DNA of 64,000 nt from Sorangium cellulosum. Its GTDB lineage: Bacteria > Myxococcota_A > Polyangia > Polyangiales > Polyangiaceae. Under the pieces are notes generated by a model. It was not told where the DNA came from and ran no database searches. It was given only the letters and a program-made list of their open reading frames with translations. Positions 1 to 8,954 of the stretch are shown here, piece after piece. The stretch is from assembly GCF_002950945.1 (NCBI RefSeq), contig NZ_CP012673.1, forward strand, positions 248,001 to 312,000, written 5' to 3'. Each line of letters begins with the position of its first letter. Position 1 is the stretch's first letter. Made by a program: the position numbers and the translations under genes.

Positions 1-981
1 TCGGCGCGCTATTTCCAGCTCGACGGCGGCAAGGCGCTGGTTCGCTTCACGTGCCCGACGGCCGCGAATTTCTTCGCTGAAGGGGCGCCGGCGGCGCAGT
101 CGGTCCCGAGGGCGGCCGTGCCGTACCTCTTCGTCGACCCGAACGCGCCGGCCAGCACGACGCGGATTCTGGAGGTCGGGTGCTGGGGCCCCGGTCGCGC
201 CAGGATTGCGCAGCTGTTCTTCTGGGTCTTCGGGCGGGAGCCGAACGAGCGCGAGCTCCAGGACACGATGGCGGCCTATGCGGAGTACAGCAAAACGGGC
301 GACACGAGGGAGGCCGAGGCCAATACGATGATGTCGCGCGCCTACGCCGTCTACCTCGGGCTCGCCGACCCGCTCAACGACATCCTCGGTCGCGCCGTCG
401 GAAACGGCAAGAGGAGCAACCCGCGCCGCACGAACCTGGACGGCGGGCGTGTCTTCGACGAGGAGCGGACGTACTTCACGAACGACATCAACGCCAACAT
501 CGAGCAGGCGGCCCGGTATGGCCTCTACAGGTGGACGAACGAGCGCGTGACGAACGCGACGCCCGCGTCGCGCGACGAGCTCTTGGCGAGCTACGATTGG
601 GCCTACGGGTGCTGGCAGACGCCCGTGGAGGTCGGCCCGTGCCCTGCGTCCGAGGGGATCGCGTGGTGGACCGGCGAGTTCTACGCCCCCGCGAACAAGG
701 ACAAGGACTACACGCAACGCTCGCTCGAGGCGGAGCACGCGAGCTACCTCAAGAGGTGCTCTGACAAGGCGAACGGCTGCTTCTACGAGATCGAGAACGT
801 GACCGATCGCGCCTGCCACAGGGCCGGCAAACCGTGCGTGGGGAGCGCCGCCTGGAGGGACTACATCGGGGAGTTGCTCCGTGGCAGCCACATCCCCGGG
901 AACTACCTCTCCATCATCTGCGTCATAGAGCAATACGGCAGTTCCTCGCCGAATATCGCGGCCTGCCGCAGGGGGCGCTGA
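1..981 (+). CDS. Hypothetical protein, 5' end outside window
   Basis: The frame is open from the first base, so the gene starts to the left of the window; the GTG at 118 is internal and not needed as a start. The visible 326 residues match no family I recognise. They are rich in Trp, Tyr and Cys, with several spaced cysteines near the end (for example RCSDKANGCFYEIE), which suggests an exported protein with disulfides; no signal peptide can be judged because the N-terminus is missing. It ends 26 bp before the next gene on the same strand and is the first visible member of a tightly packed run of exported-protein genes reaching to 18940. Coding status is well supported by codon pattern and spacing; function is unknown. 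Confidence 0.75.
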   Translation, partial: SARYFQLDGGKALVRFTCPTAANFFAEGAPAAQSVPRAAVPYLFVDPNAPASTTRILEVGCWGPGRARIAQLFFWVFGREPNERELQDTMAAYAEYSKTGDTREAEANTMMSRAYAVYLGLADPLNDILGRAVGNGKRSNPRRTNLDGGRVFDEERTYFTNDINANIEQAARYGLYRWTNERVTNATPASRDELLASYDWAYGCWQTPVEVGPCPASEGIAWWTGEFYAPANKDKDYTQRSLEAEHASYLKRCSDKANGCFYEIENVTDRACHRAGKPCVGSAAWRDYIGELLRGSHIPGNYLSIICVIEQYGSSSPNIAACRRGR

Positions 982-1007
982 GCGGCCGCGCCGACGGGAG
1001 TGACACC

Positions 1008-2198
1008 ATGAAGATCCGCACTCTGAGCATCGTCGCCGGCGCCGCGTGCGTCGTCGGCTCGACCGGGGCCGCGCGCGCCGCGGTCCCTCCGCCGCCCGCG
1101 TGCACGGCGGCGGCCTTCGAAGGGCCTGTGTTCACGCAGAACAAGCGCCTGTGTTACGAGACGCTCGCGGCGCGCGGGAGCTACCAGGAGATCGTCGATC
1201 TCATCGAGGTGGAGAGCCTCGGGCTCACGCCGCAAGAGCGGTATTTCCTCGGGACGGCCTACTTCGGGCTGTCGAACCGGACCGGCGCCGACAGCCTCCG
1301 GTGCCACGCCGCGGTCCGCGCCAGCGGGCTGCTCGAGGCGTTCCTGACCGAGCAGCAAGCGCTCTACCGCGAGCAGCACTCGTTCGGCACGTCCGACGAC
1401 ATGAAGTACACGTACCACGCGACCAAGATGCTGGCGGCCCTCGAGGCGGTGAAAGGGTGCGAGGAGTCGTCGCACACGCCGGCCAGCCTGGAGCGCTACG
1501 GCCGGCGGTACGCGGTGGAGCGCCTGCGGGGGCTCTTCTACGAGACGTCGGGGCCGGACGGGCTCCGCGAGAGCTTCAACGCGAAGATGACGCAGCTCGG
1601 CGACCAGATGAAGGCGTTCGTGGCGACGGCGTCCAGCGTGGAGACGCGCTACGGCCTCAACCTGACCGAGATCGACGTGGGGCGGCAATACCTCTTCGGG
1701 ATCAAGGACCGCATCAACGGCCTCTTCGGAGCCGATGCGGTCAAGGTCGCAGAGCAGCCCGTCGGGGGCGACGAGTCGTTCCCCAGCTTCGTGTACGACG
1801 CCACGTGGAAATCGCAGATCCTCGGCACGATCGGCGCCAAGACGACCCACTTCACGGATCTCCTGCTCCCGGAGAAGCGCGGGGAGATCGCGGTCATCGA
1901 GGCGGAGGTCATCGCCGCGATCGGGGGAATGTCGATGGAGGATTATGTGAGCCGCAAGGAACAAACGGTGATCGAGCTCAGGGATCTCTCGACGTCGCTG
2001 ATCCTGGGCACGAACTTCTGGACGGCGATGGAGGCGCCCGAGCGAGCCGGCAGGGCCGCGCTGGACGACGCCCTCTCGAAGCCGAACCGGAACGAGCTCG
2101 CGCGGACCGCCGCGCACGTGGAGACGCTCTGGCAGGAGGGAATGGCGAAGTTCTGCAATCCCTCGAGGCCGGCCTGGTACTGCAGGAGGACGCCGTGA
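1008..2198 (+). CDS. Exported protein of unknown function
   Basis: The ATG at 1008 follows a GGGAG ribosome-binding site at 996-1000 and gives a clear signal peptide (MKIRTLSIVAGAACVVGSTG, then ARAA), so I prefer it to an upstream in-frame start at 834 that overlaps the preceding gene. The mature part, about 370 residues, is mostly helical, with two cysteines near the N-terminus (PPPPACTAAAF and NKRLCYET) and two near the C-terminus (AKFCNPSRPAWYC). Residues about 40-110 look TPR-like (YFLGTAYFGLSNRTGADS), but no full repeat can be proved. Its stop overlaps the GTG start of the next gene, which argues for translational coupling. I do not recognise the family. It is likely periplasmic or surface-located and part of the same operon as its neighbours. 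Confidence 0.8.
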   Translation: MKIRTLSIVAGAACVVGSTGAARAAVPPPPACTAAAFEGPVFTQNKRLCYETLAARGSYQEIVDLIEVESLGLTPQERYFLGTAYFGLSNRTGADSLRCHAAVRASGLLEAFLTEQQALYREQHSFGTSDDMKYTYHATKMLAALEAVKGCEESSHTPASLERYGRRYAVERLRGLFYETSGPDGLRESFNAKMTQLGDQMKAFVATASSVETRYGLNLTEIDVGRQYLFGIKDRINGLFGADAVKVAEQPVGGDESFPSFVYDATWKSQILGTIGAKTTHFTDLLLPEKRGEIAVIEAEVIAAIGGMSMEDYVSRKEQTVIELRDLSTSLILGTNFWTAMEAPERAGRAALDDALSKPNRNELARTAAHVETLWQEGMAKFCNPSRPAWYCRRTP

Positions 2199-3577
2199 AG
2201 AAGATCACGTGGCGTGTCGCCCTGGCCGTCGTGCCCCTCTCGGCGCTCGCGTCGATCGCCTCGCACGCGGCCTCGCTCCCGACCCCGAGCGGCCCCGCGA
2301 TCGAGGTGCCGTCGTTCGTCGACGTCGACGAGGCGTTCCGCCGGGCGACCGCCGGGCGGCCGCTCGATACGGCGCTCCTCTCGTTCGCCTCGAACGAGCT
2401 GCGCCCGCCCGCGTCGGGCGGCGGCAGCTCGGGCGGCGGGATCATCGAGGAAGACTTCGTGCCGATCGAGGAGGTCACCGGATCCGTGACGACCGTCCGC
2501 CTCCTGCCCGTCGCCGGCGTCGAGCCGGACACGGCGCGCGAGCTCCACCGCCGCGTCGCGCTCCTCGAGCTCCTCATCGGTGCGCTCCGGAGCTACCGCG
2601 AGCCCGAAGGCGCCCCGGCGGCCCGCAGCGAAGAGGTCCTGCAGATGGCGAACACCGTGCACCTGGAGCTCTTCGTCGCCCACAGCCTCGCGTACCTCGA
2701 AGGGCAGACGCGCGAGGAGAAGTGCCTGTCATACCAGCGGGCGAACGAGCACGCGCGGTATGTCGGGTTCGGCGCCGACTTCGGCCTGCCCGTGCCGGTC
2801 CGCGCCGGCTGGGAGACCCTCCTCGAGGAGGCACGGACGTTCTACGCCGGGCCCTTCGCAGACCAGATCCCCGCGAACCTCTGCGCGATGCGCAAGGCGG
2901 TGCGCAAGGCCGAGGTCGAGTCGATGCTCCGCGCCGGCATCGACGAGCGGATACGCTCGCGCGTGGAGGCGGAGATCGACGCGACGTCGCAGAGCCTCGC
3001 GGAGAAAGAGCGGCAGTACGCGGCGGCCCTCCGGGACTCGGCCGTGGAGCTCCCGACGCGCGAGATCTTCCTGCTCAAGAAGACCGTCGAGGACACGGCG
3101 ACGCTCTACGAGTTCGTGGAGCGGGACACGCTGGGCCTCGAGCGGGCGCCGGCCACGACGCCGGGGCAGTCGCTCATGGCGCGCCTCCGCGCGAAGCGCA
3201 GCGAGATCGACCGCATCCGGAGCAACGCCAGCGCCGCCGGGGTCGACGCCGACGTGGCGGCGGCGCGCGCCACGCTCGAGCGGCACGCGGCGCTCCTCGG
3301 CGCCGTGGTGGAGGCCCTCCGCGAGATCGCGAATACGCCCGGGCTCGACTGGTCGACCCAGGAGAAGCTGGGCGTGTGCGCGACGATCCCCGACGCGCTC
3401 ACGCCGGAGAACTTCGCGGATTACGCCGGACGCGTCGACGCCTGCCTGACCGAGGCGGCGCGGGCGTACAGCGCGCTCAAGGACGAGGCGGGCGCGAGCG
3501 ACCCGGCCCGGACGGCCTTCGTCGAGAAGGTCTCGGGGCTCTCGAAGGCTTATATCGGGTACATCAATAGCCTTTAG
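2195..3577 (+). CDS. Exported helical protein of unknown function
   Basis: The start is GTG at 2195, overlapping the previous stop (GTGA) and preceded by a strong CAGGAGGA site at 2183-2190; the longer open frame upstream is a shadow. Residues 1-27 form a signal peptide ending near SIASHAA. The mature protein of about 430 residues begins with a proline-rich stretch, has a glycine-serine linker (GGGSSGGG) near residues 74-82, and then long charged helices likely to form coiled coils (about 250-400). Sparse cysteines (EEKCLSYQ, ANLCAMRK, LGVCATIP, DACLTEA) may pair. No enzyme motif is visible. The coupling to its neighbours and the shared export signal suggest it acts with them in the envelope. 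The family is not recognised. Confidence 0.8.
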   Translation: MKKITWRVALAVVPLSALASIASHAASLPTPSGPAIEVPSFVDVDEAFRRATAGRPLDTALLSFASNELRPPASGGGSSGGGIIEEDFVPIEEVTGSVTTVRLLPVAGVEPDTARELHRRVALLELLIGALRSYREPEGAPAARSEEVLQMANTVHLELFVAHSLAYLEGQTREEKCLSYQRANEHARYVGFGADFGLPVPVRAGWETLLEEARTFYAGPFADQIPANLCAMRKAVRKAEVESMLRAGIDERIRSRVEAEIDATSQSLAEKERQYAAALRDSAVELPTREIFLLKKTVEDTATLYEFVERDTLGLERAPATTPGQSLMARLRAKRSEIDRIRSNASAAGVDADVAAARATLERHAALLGAVVEALREIANTPGLDWSTQEKLGVCATIPDALTPENFADYAGRVDACLTEAARAYSALKDEAGASDPARTAFVEKVSGLSKAYIGYINSL

Positions 3578-3605
3578 CCCACGGCAAAGCTTGCTGGAGC
3601 GATCC

Positions 3606-6600
3606 ATGAAACGACTTTTGTCTTCAATCGCCCTTGGTCTCTTGTTGCTGCCTTCGGCTGCGCGCGCCCAGGAGATCGAGTGCATTCCTTCGAACGAGAC
3701 CGCGATACGCGCGGAGGTGGGGCGCCTCGTCTCGGAGCTCAAGATCGCGCAGTACCGCGCAAACATGGCGCTCCTCGAGGACAGCTTCGGCGAGCTCGAG
3801 GCGCTCGTCGGCGCGACGGGGAGGTGCCGCGAGTCCATGACGGTGCGCGTCTGTGACGTCGAGTGCTTTTACCAGCGCGCGAACGTCTATCGCTTCCGCG
3901 CCACGGGGCTGCCGCTCCTCAACGCGAAGGGGGCCACGACGCCCGGCGATACGCTGACGAGCCCCGCAGAGCTCCTCGCGCAGGCCACGGCGGGGCTCGA
4001 GATCGTGGAGCAAGGGATCGCGCGCCTCCCGCGGCAGGCGAGCTCGGGGACGGGCGAGGAGCAGAAGAACATCGCCTTCAACCAGTACCTCAAGGCGATG
4101 GCCCAGCTCCAGGGGCTCAAGGCGAAGCTGCTCGTGGCGGCGGGCGACGTCTGGTACCGCGAGGCGTCCGTCGCGCGGCTCGACCACATGGGCTACCTGG
4201 TCGGCGAGGCGCTCGGCGAGGCGCCCGCGGCGGACGGGGACAAAGGGAGCGAGTACTACAAGGCGGCCACGTATTACGATCAAGCGTTCTGGCTCGTCCT
4301 CGAGGCCAAGGGCTCGCTCCCCGATAGGGACCTCTTCACCGCCGAGCTCGCGACGCTCGCCACGATCGAGAAGGACGTGACGCTCCGCCTCGACTCGGTG
4401 CGCAAAGGCTACCTGTACATCAACATCGATCCCGAGGATTTCCCGCTCGTCAGCATCGAGCGGCTCGGTCAGCAGCTGCGGATGCAGGAGGCCGCGATCG
4501 AGCAGCAGGACGCGAACATCCAGAACATGCTCGAGACGTGGGCACGGAAATACACGGATCTCCAGAACCAGAAGTTCGACATCGCCAACATGAAGCACTC
4601 TCGGGCAATCGACCTCGAGGTGTACAAGATGGCGCAGATCCAGGACATGGCCGAGCAGCTCAAGAACGACGTGCAGCAGAAGCTGAGCGCGCTCCAGAGC
4701 GACATCTCGACGTTCGAGCTCGAGCAGAGGATCCGCGTGCTCGAGCTGGCCCTGAAGCGCGAGACGAAGGAGCTAGAGAACCAGATCGTGCTCCTCCGGG
4801 GGCAGCGCGAGCAGGATCTCCTCGCGCTCGACCAGGACGCGGTGCGCGAGCAGATAGCCGAGATCCAGTTCAACATCGACATGACGCTCGCCGCCTTCAA
4901 CTTCGAGATGCAGCGCGACGGCCTCGAGCTGCAGATCGACGAGCTCTTGAACCGCGTCGCGTCCGACGACAAGGAGCTCGAGCTCGTCGACAGCCGCAAG
5001 GCGCAGATCGAGCGACAGATCGCGCTCGAGCAGAAGCGCATCGAGGGCTCCGAGATCATCACGAGCCGGCTCCGGGCCTCGCAGGAGACGGTGTTCGAGT
5101 CGATGCGCGTCCCCGTCGTGCACCAGATTTGCTCGATCGACGCCGAGCTCGCGTTCTACACCGGTGCGGCGCAGGGGTTCACCGATCCGATCTCCGGGGC
5201 CTCGTGCACGAGCCCGCCGTCCGTCGAGACGCCGAAGCCGGAGCTCATCGACGAGATCTGCCTGGCGCGGAAAGAGCTCTCCACCAAGACCAAGGAGGAG
5301 ATCGATAAGATCAGGGCGTGCATCGACGGCTCCGGCACGAGCTGCTCCACGAAGGACGAGAACCTGAAGCGGGTCGCGGAGGAGCTCTACACGCAGAACC
5401 TCAAGATCTTCGACCACCAGCGCGCCATGTGGCAGACGACGATCGATCAGATCAAGGATCGGATGGCAGCGCTCGACCGCGCGATGGCCGAGCAGAACGG
5501 CCTCGACGCGCTGAAGGGGACCGCGCTCGCGCTCTCGGCCACGGCGGGCGTGATCGCGGCCATCCCGGACGGGGATACGGGCATCATGGGCATCTTCCCC
5601 GTCAAGACGTTCCGCATCGCCGAGGCGGCGGCGGCGGCCGCGAAGATCGCGGCCGAGACGGCCACGAACGTCTACGAGTGGCAGTTCGGAGAGCTGCAGT
5701 TCGAGGAGATGATCGCGCAGGAGCGGCACGAGCTCAACGTTCGGGCCGAGGAGCTCAGGAGGGAGATCAACGCCCTCGACATCCACGAGCTCATCGAGGA
5801 GTGGACGAAGAAGCGGGCGCTCGCCGAGATCTCGGTCCAGCTCGCGGAGCTCGACAAGGAGGTCGTCGAGATCAACGGCGAGGAGAAGATCCACGTCATC
5901 CAATGCCGGCTTGATCGGGCGGAGATCGCGGCGACGGTCGCCAAGCTGCAGGCCGACCGCGCGGCGCTCGTGGCCGATCTCCAGACCAAGTCGGACGAGT
6001 CGGCGCTCGTCGACTTCGACATCGACGAGCAGGAGAACGTGCGCGAGCAGTCCCAGATCGAGATCCAGCGGCTCACCCTCGCGCTCGGGGAGCTCGACAT
6101 CGAGGCGAGCAGGATCCAGCAGGACAAGCAGAACCTCCTCGCCATGAAGTCGTCGATCGAGGCGCAGATAAGCCGGATCAGCCACTACCAGGGGAAGGTG
6201 CACGATCTCGAGGGGCACTACGACGCCACGCGCCAGGTGCTGAACGACATCCGGGAGAAGATCCGGCAGAACACCATCAACATCTCGGAGGGTCAGATGG
6301 CGTTCCTCGCGTCGGTCATCGAAGACGAGAGGGCGGCGACCTTCGCCCAGATCGAGGACCTCCGCCGGCAGATCCGGATGGTGGAAGAGGCGAAGGATCT
6401 CGAGCACGAGATCCTGGCCATCGAGCGGGAGATGCGCGACGCGGTGCTGGAGAGCCGCACGCGCATCATGGGGCTCATCGAGATGGCGCCCGTGAACAAC
6501 GCCGCCGAGGTCCTCTTCTGGGACTTCGAGAACATGCAGGCGGAGCTCACGCGGGGAGCGAACGAGTTCCTCGAGGCCAAGCGCCGCGTCGTCGAGAACG

Positions 6601-7388
6601 TCAACTTCACCTACAACCTGTACCGGAACCGCTACAACGTGCTGAGCGACTTCGCCGGCGACGTCGGGCACCTGTCTCCGGACAGGACGTTCATCGGGAC
6701 GGCGGCCGAGCTGGACTCGTTCCTCAGCGACTGCGGGACGATCGGCACGAGCGAGGTCTGCCGGCCCTCTTCGCTCGCCTGGAGCACCGAGACGATGGCG
6801 GGCAGCGTGGCCGAGTTCACGCTGGAGAAGACGAGCGGGCTCGTGTCCGAGCTGCTCGAGAACGGGCGCGCGCGCTTCGAGATCTCGCCCTTCGCCGCCT
6901 CGCAGGCGGACAGCCGGAACCTCGGCAACTTCGTCCTCTGGGACGAGATGACGATGAACGAGAGCGAGCCGATGCGCCTCGTGCACGTGCTGGCCGGGGT
7001 CTCGAGCTCGTCGTGCCGCTCTCAGCAGATGCAGGTGACCCACCTCGGGTTCGGGACCGTCTTCTCGCGCCTGTCGAAGGACAGCCCCGAGATCGTGCCG
7101 AGCCTCGTGGTGAAGCGGCCGGTCACGGCGCTCATCCCGGTGTACGGCGGCTCGGACATGGATCTCATGAACGACGAGTACATCCGCTTCCGTCGCGGCC
7201 CGTACAACGCGGAGGGGCTCGAGCGGCGCCTGACCGACGGCCTGATCCAGAACGCGTATCCGTTCGTGGGCCATCCGCTCGTGGGGACGTACGAGATCAC
7301 CGCCGACGAGAACCTGGTTCGCTGCATGAGCGAGGGTGCTCCGACATTGAAGCTCGGGTTCATCTTCGTGCGCAAGCCGGTACGCTGA
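3606..7388 (+). CDS. Large exported coiled-coil protein with hydrophobic centre
   Basis: ATG 3606 lies 6 bp after a GGAGC site and starts a classic signal peptide (MKRLLSSIALGLLLLPSAAR, then AQ); the TTG at 3591 only adds five residues. The product is 1,260 residues. Residues about 30-270 are a globular Cys-containing domain. Residues about 275-510 and 690-960 are long heptad-type coiled coils rich in Glu, Gln, Lys and Leu. Between them, residues about 632-689 are uncharged and alanine-rich (GTALALSATAGVIAAIPDG, then an alanine run), resembling a membrane-inserting hairpin. The last 300 residues look beta-rich. This layout (globular, coil, hydrophobic hairpin, coil, beta domain) resembles helical pore-forming or Tc TcA-type channel proteins, but that is analogy from layout, not recognised homology. 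It sits upstream of the Rhs-type lipoproteins in the same transcription unit. Confidence 0.8.
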   Translation: MKRLLSSIALGLLLLPSAARAQEIECIPSNETAIRAEVGRLVSELKIAQYRANMALLEDSFGELEALVGATGRCRESMTVRVCDVECFYQRANVYRFRATGLPLLNAKGATTPGDTLTSPAELLAQATAGLEIVEQGIARLPRQASSGTGEEQKNIAFNQYLKAMAQLQGLKAKLLVAAGDVWYREASVARLDHMGYLVGEALGEAPAADGDKGSEYYKAATYYDQAFWLVLEAKGSLPDRDLFTAELATLATIEKDVTLRLDSVRKGYLYINIDPEDFPLVSIERLGQQLRMQEAAIEQQDANIQNMLETWARKYTDLQNQKFDIANMKHSRAIDLEVYKMAQIQDMAEQLKNDVQQKLSALQSDISTFELEQRIRVLELALKRETKELENQIVLLRGQREQDLLALDQDAVREQIAEIQFNIDMTLAAFNFEMQRDGLELQIDELLNRVASDDKELELVDSRKAQIERQIALEQKRIEGSEIITSRLRASQETVFESMRVPVVHQICSIDAELAFYTGAAQGFTDPISGASCTSPPSVETPKPELIDEICLARKELSTKTKEEIDKIRACIDGSGTSCSTKDENLKRVAEELYTQNLKIFDHQRAMWQTTIDQIKDRMAALDRAMAEQNGLDALKGTALALSATAGVIAAIPDGDTGIMGIFPVKTFRIAEAAAAAAKIAAETATNVYEWQFGELQFEEMIAQERHELNVRAEELRREINALDIHELIEEWTKKRALAEISVQLAELDKEVVEINGEEKIHVIQCRLDRAEIAATVAKLQADRAALVADLQTKSDESALVDFDIDEQENVREQSQIEIQRLTLALGELDIEASRIQQDKQNLLAMKSSIEAQISRISHYQGKVHDLEGHYDATRQVLNDIREKIRQNTINISEGQMAFLASVIEDERAATFAQIEDLRRQIRMVEEAKDLEHEILAIEREMRDAVLESRTRIMGLIEMAPVNNAAEVLFWDFENMQAELTRGANEFLEAKRRVVENVNFTYNLYRNRYNVLSDFAGDVGHLSPDRTFIGTAAELDSFLSDCGTIGTSEVCRPSSLAWSTETMAGSVAEFTLEKTSGLVSELLENGRARFEISPFAASQADSRNLGNFVLWDEMTMNESEPMRLVHVLAGVSSSSCRSQQMQVTHLGFGTVFSRLSKDSPEIVPSLVVKRPVTALIPVYGGSDMDLMNDEYIRFRRGPYNAEGLERRLTDGLIQNAYPFVGHPLVGTYEITADENLVRCMSEGAPTLKLGFIFVRKPVR

Positions 7389-7445
7389 CGCTCGCGCACA
7401 GGCCGGAGAGCCGAAGCGTTACAGAGGATAGAAGGAGTCTGACCG

Positions 7446-8954
7446 ATGGTTCGACAGGATATGGCGTCTTACATCCCGCTGGTCGTTGCGGCGGTGTTCG
7501 CGACGCTCCCGGGGATGAGGATGGCGGCGGCCCAGGTGGACGACGAGTGCTCGCGCAAGCTCGCGTCGTGCGACCTGCAGGAGCGGAAGACGCATCTCCG
7601 GGCGCAGATCTGGTCCGCTCCCTGCGATCCGTCGCAGTGGGACGCGCTCCCGCGGCAGGGTTATCCCTTCGACACGCTCGATGGGAGGCAGAAGCTCACG
7701 GTGGGGCCGCGCGCGCCGGTGCACTTCCTGAACGGGGTGTGCGAGGCGCATCGTCCGGACGGCGACGTCGACCACGGCCTCCACGAGCTCGAGAAGGCCG
7801 CGACCGTCGGGCTGCTCCCGTCGCAGCGGAACGCGGCGGCGCTGTTCGAGGGGCTCCTTCACTGCCGCAAGCTCGCGCAGCTCGAAGATCGGTACCAGGG
7901 CGAGCTCACCACGAGGCTCGCTCCCCGCGAGGCGTTCTGCATGCACCGGGGCATGGCCAAGGCGAGCTTCACGCGCGTGCGGTGGGAGGGGCTCGAGATG
8001 AGCTACGACACGTCGGACTTCAGCCTGACGCGGCACGCGGAGAGCATGGCGCAATGCTACGCGGAGTACCTGCACGGGGGGTACGACGCCACGTGCGGCG
8101 TCGTGTCGTCGCCCTCGCCGGCGGCCATCGACGCGGCGGCGGAGGCCGTCTCCAGCGACATCCTCGCGGATTATTTCGGCACCGCGACGGAGGACGCCCC
8201 GCCCGGCGACAGGGCGATTCCGCCGCTCAAGGCGATGCTGGCGCGCAAGATCGAGATGGCCGACAGCTCGCTCCGGGACTCGGCGGCGCTCCTCGACGGC
8301 CTCGTGCAAAAGAAGGATCTCCTCGTCAGCTCCTACCAGGGGATCGCGTCGATGTTCTGCCTCCCGGGGAGCGAGACCACGGGGCTCTGCTCGGGGCCCC
8401 TCCCCTCGGCCGTGGCGCGCCTCCACGAAGGGTACGAGCGCGCGGTGCTGCGGAGCCAGACGATCCTCGACTTCGTCGATCGCTGGGTCAGCGGCCTCTA
8501 CGAGTACCAGGGCAAGGACGTCCGCGTCGAGCTGCAGACGAGCCACGAGGGCCTCCGCGACATGCTCGCGCGCGCCGAGCTGCCGGCGGTCCCGAACGAG
8601 ATGACCCTCCTGCAGAAGCTCGATCTCATGAAGCGCGACATCGCGCTCCTCGCCGACCGGAGCACGGCGGAGAACGACATCCTGAAGCGGCAGTGCAGCA
8701 TCTACTTCTGCGAGATCCGGAAGCGCAACCGGACGTTCTTCACGAACGCCTGCAACCAGGTCGACGCGACCGCCGGCCGCCCGCTCAAGGACGTGAACAA
8801 TCTCTGCGCGGCGGACGTCGCCGGGACCGTCGTCTCCGGCACGCAGACGGCCGCCGCGCTGTGCGCGGGCGTGGGGCTCCCGGCGTCGTACGTCTCTAAC
8901 ACGGCGATGACCGCGAGGGCGGTCGACACCTGCATGAGCGAGTTCCACCCGTGA
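7446..8954 (+). CDS. Exported protein of unknown function
   Basis: ATG 7446 follows AAGGAG at 7432-7437 and opens a long signal region (LVVAAVFATLPGMRMAAAQ) before the mature N-terminus VDDECS. The 502-residue product is mainly helical with many cysteines (DDECSRKLASCDLQ, GLLHCRKL, RQCSIYFCE, TNACNQ), as expected for an oxidising compartment. No catalytic motif was found and I do not recognise the family. It follows the coiled-coil gene after a 57-bp gap, and its stop overlaps the GTG of the next gene (GTGA), so it belongs to the same unit. Size and Cys pattern resemble the second and third genes of the operon in style only. Confidence 0.8.
   Translation: MVRQDMASYIPLVVAAVFATLPGMRMAAAQVDDECSRKLASCDLQERKTHLRAQIWSAPCDPSQWDALPRQGYPFDTLDGRQKLTVGPRAPVHFLNGVCEAHRPDGDVDHGLHELEKAATVGLLPSQRNAAALFEGLLHCRKLAQLEDRYQGELTTRLAPREAFCMHRGMAKASFTRVRWEGLEMSYDTSDFSLTRHAESMAQCYAEYLHGGYDATCGVVSSPSPAAIDAAAEAVSSDILADYFGTATEDAPPGDRAIPPLKAMLARKIEMADSSLRDSAALLDGLVQKKDLLVSSYQGIASMFCLPGSETTGLCSGPLPSAVARLHEGYERAVLRSQTILDFVDRWVSGLYEYQGKDVRVELQTSHEGLRDMLARAELPAVPNEMTLLQKLDLMKRDIALLADRSTAENDILKRQCSIYFCEIRKRNRTFFTNACNQVDATAGRPLKDVNNLCAADVAGTVVSGTQTAAALCAGVGLPASYVSNTAMTARAVDTCMSEFHP

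Noticed and set aside
4773..7274. Minus-strand open frame of 833 codons antisense to the coiled-coil gene
   Set aside because: Low-complexity Leu/Arg/His/Asp translation mirroring the sense coiled coil; no start signal and no family.
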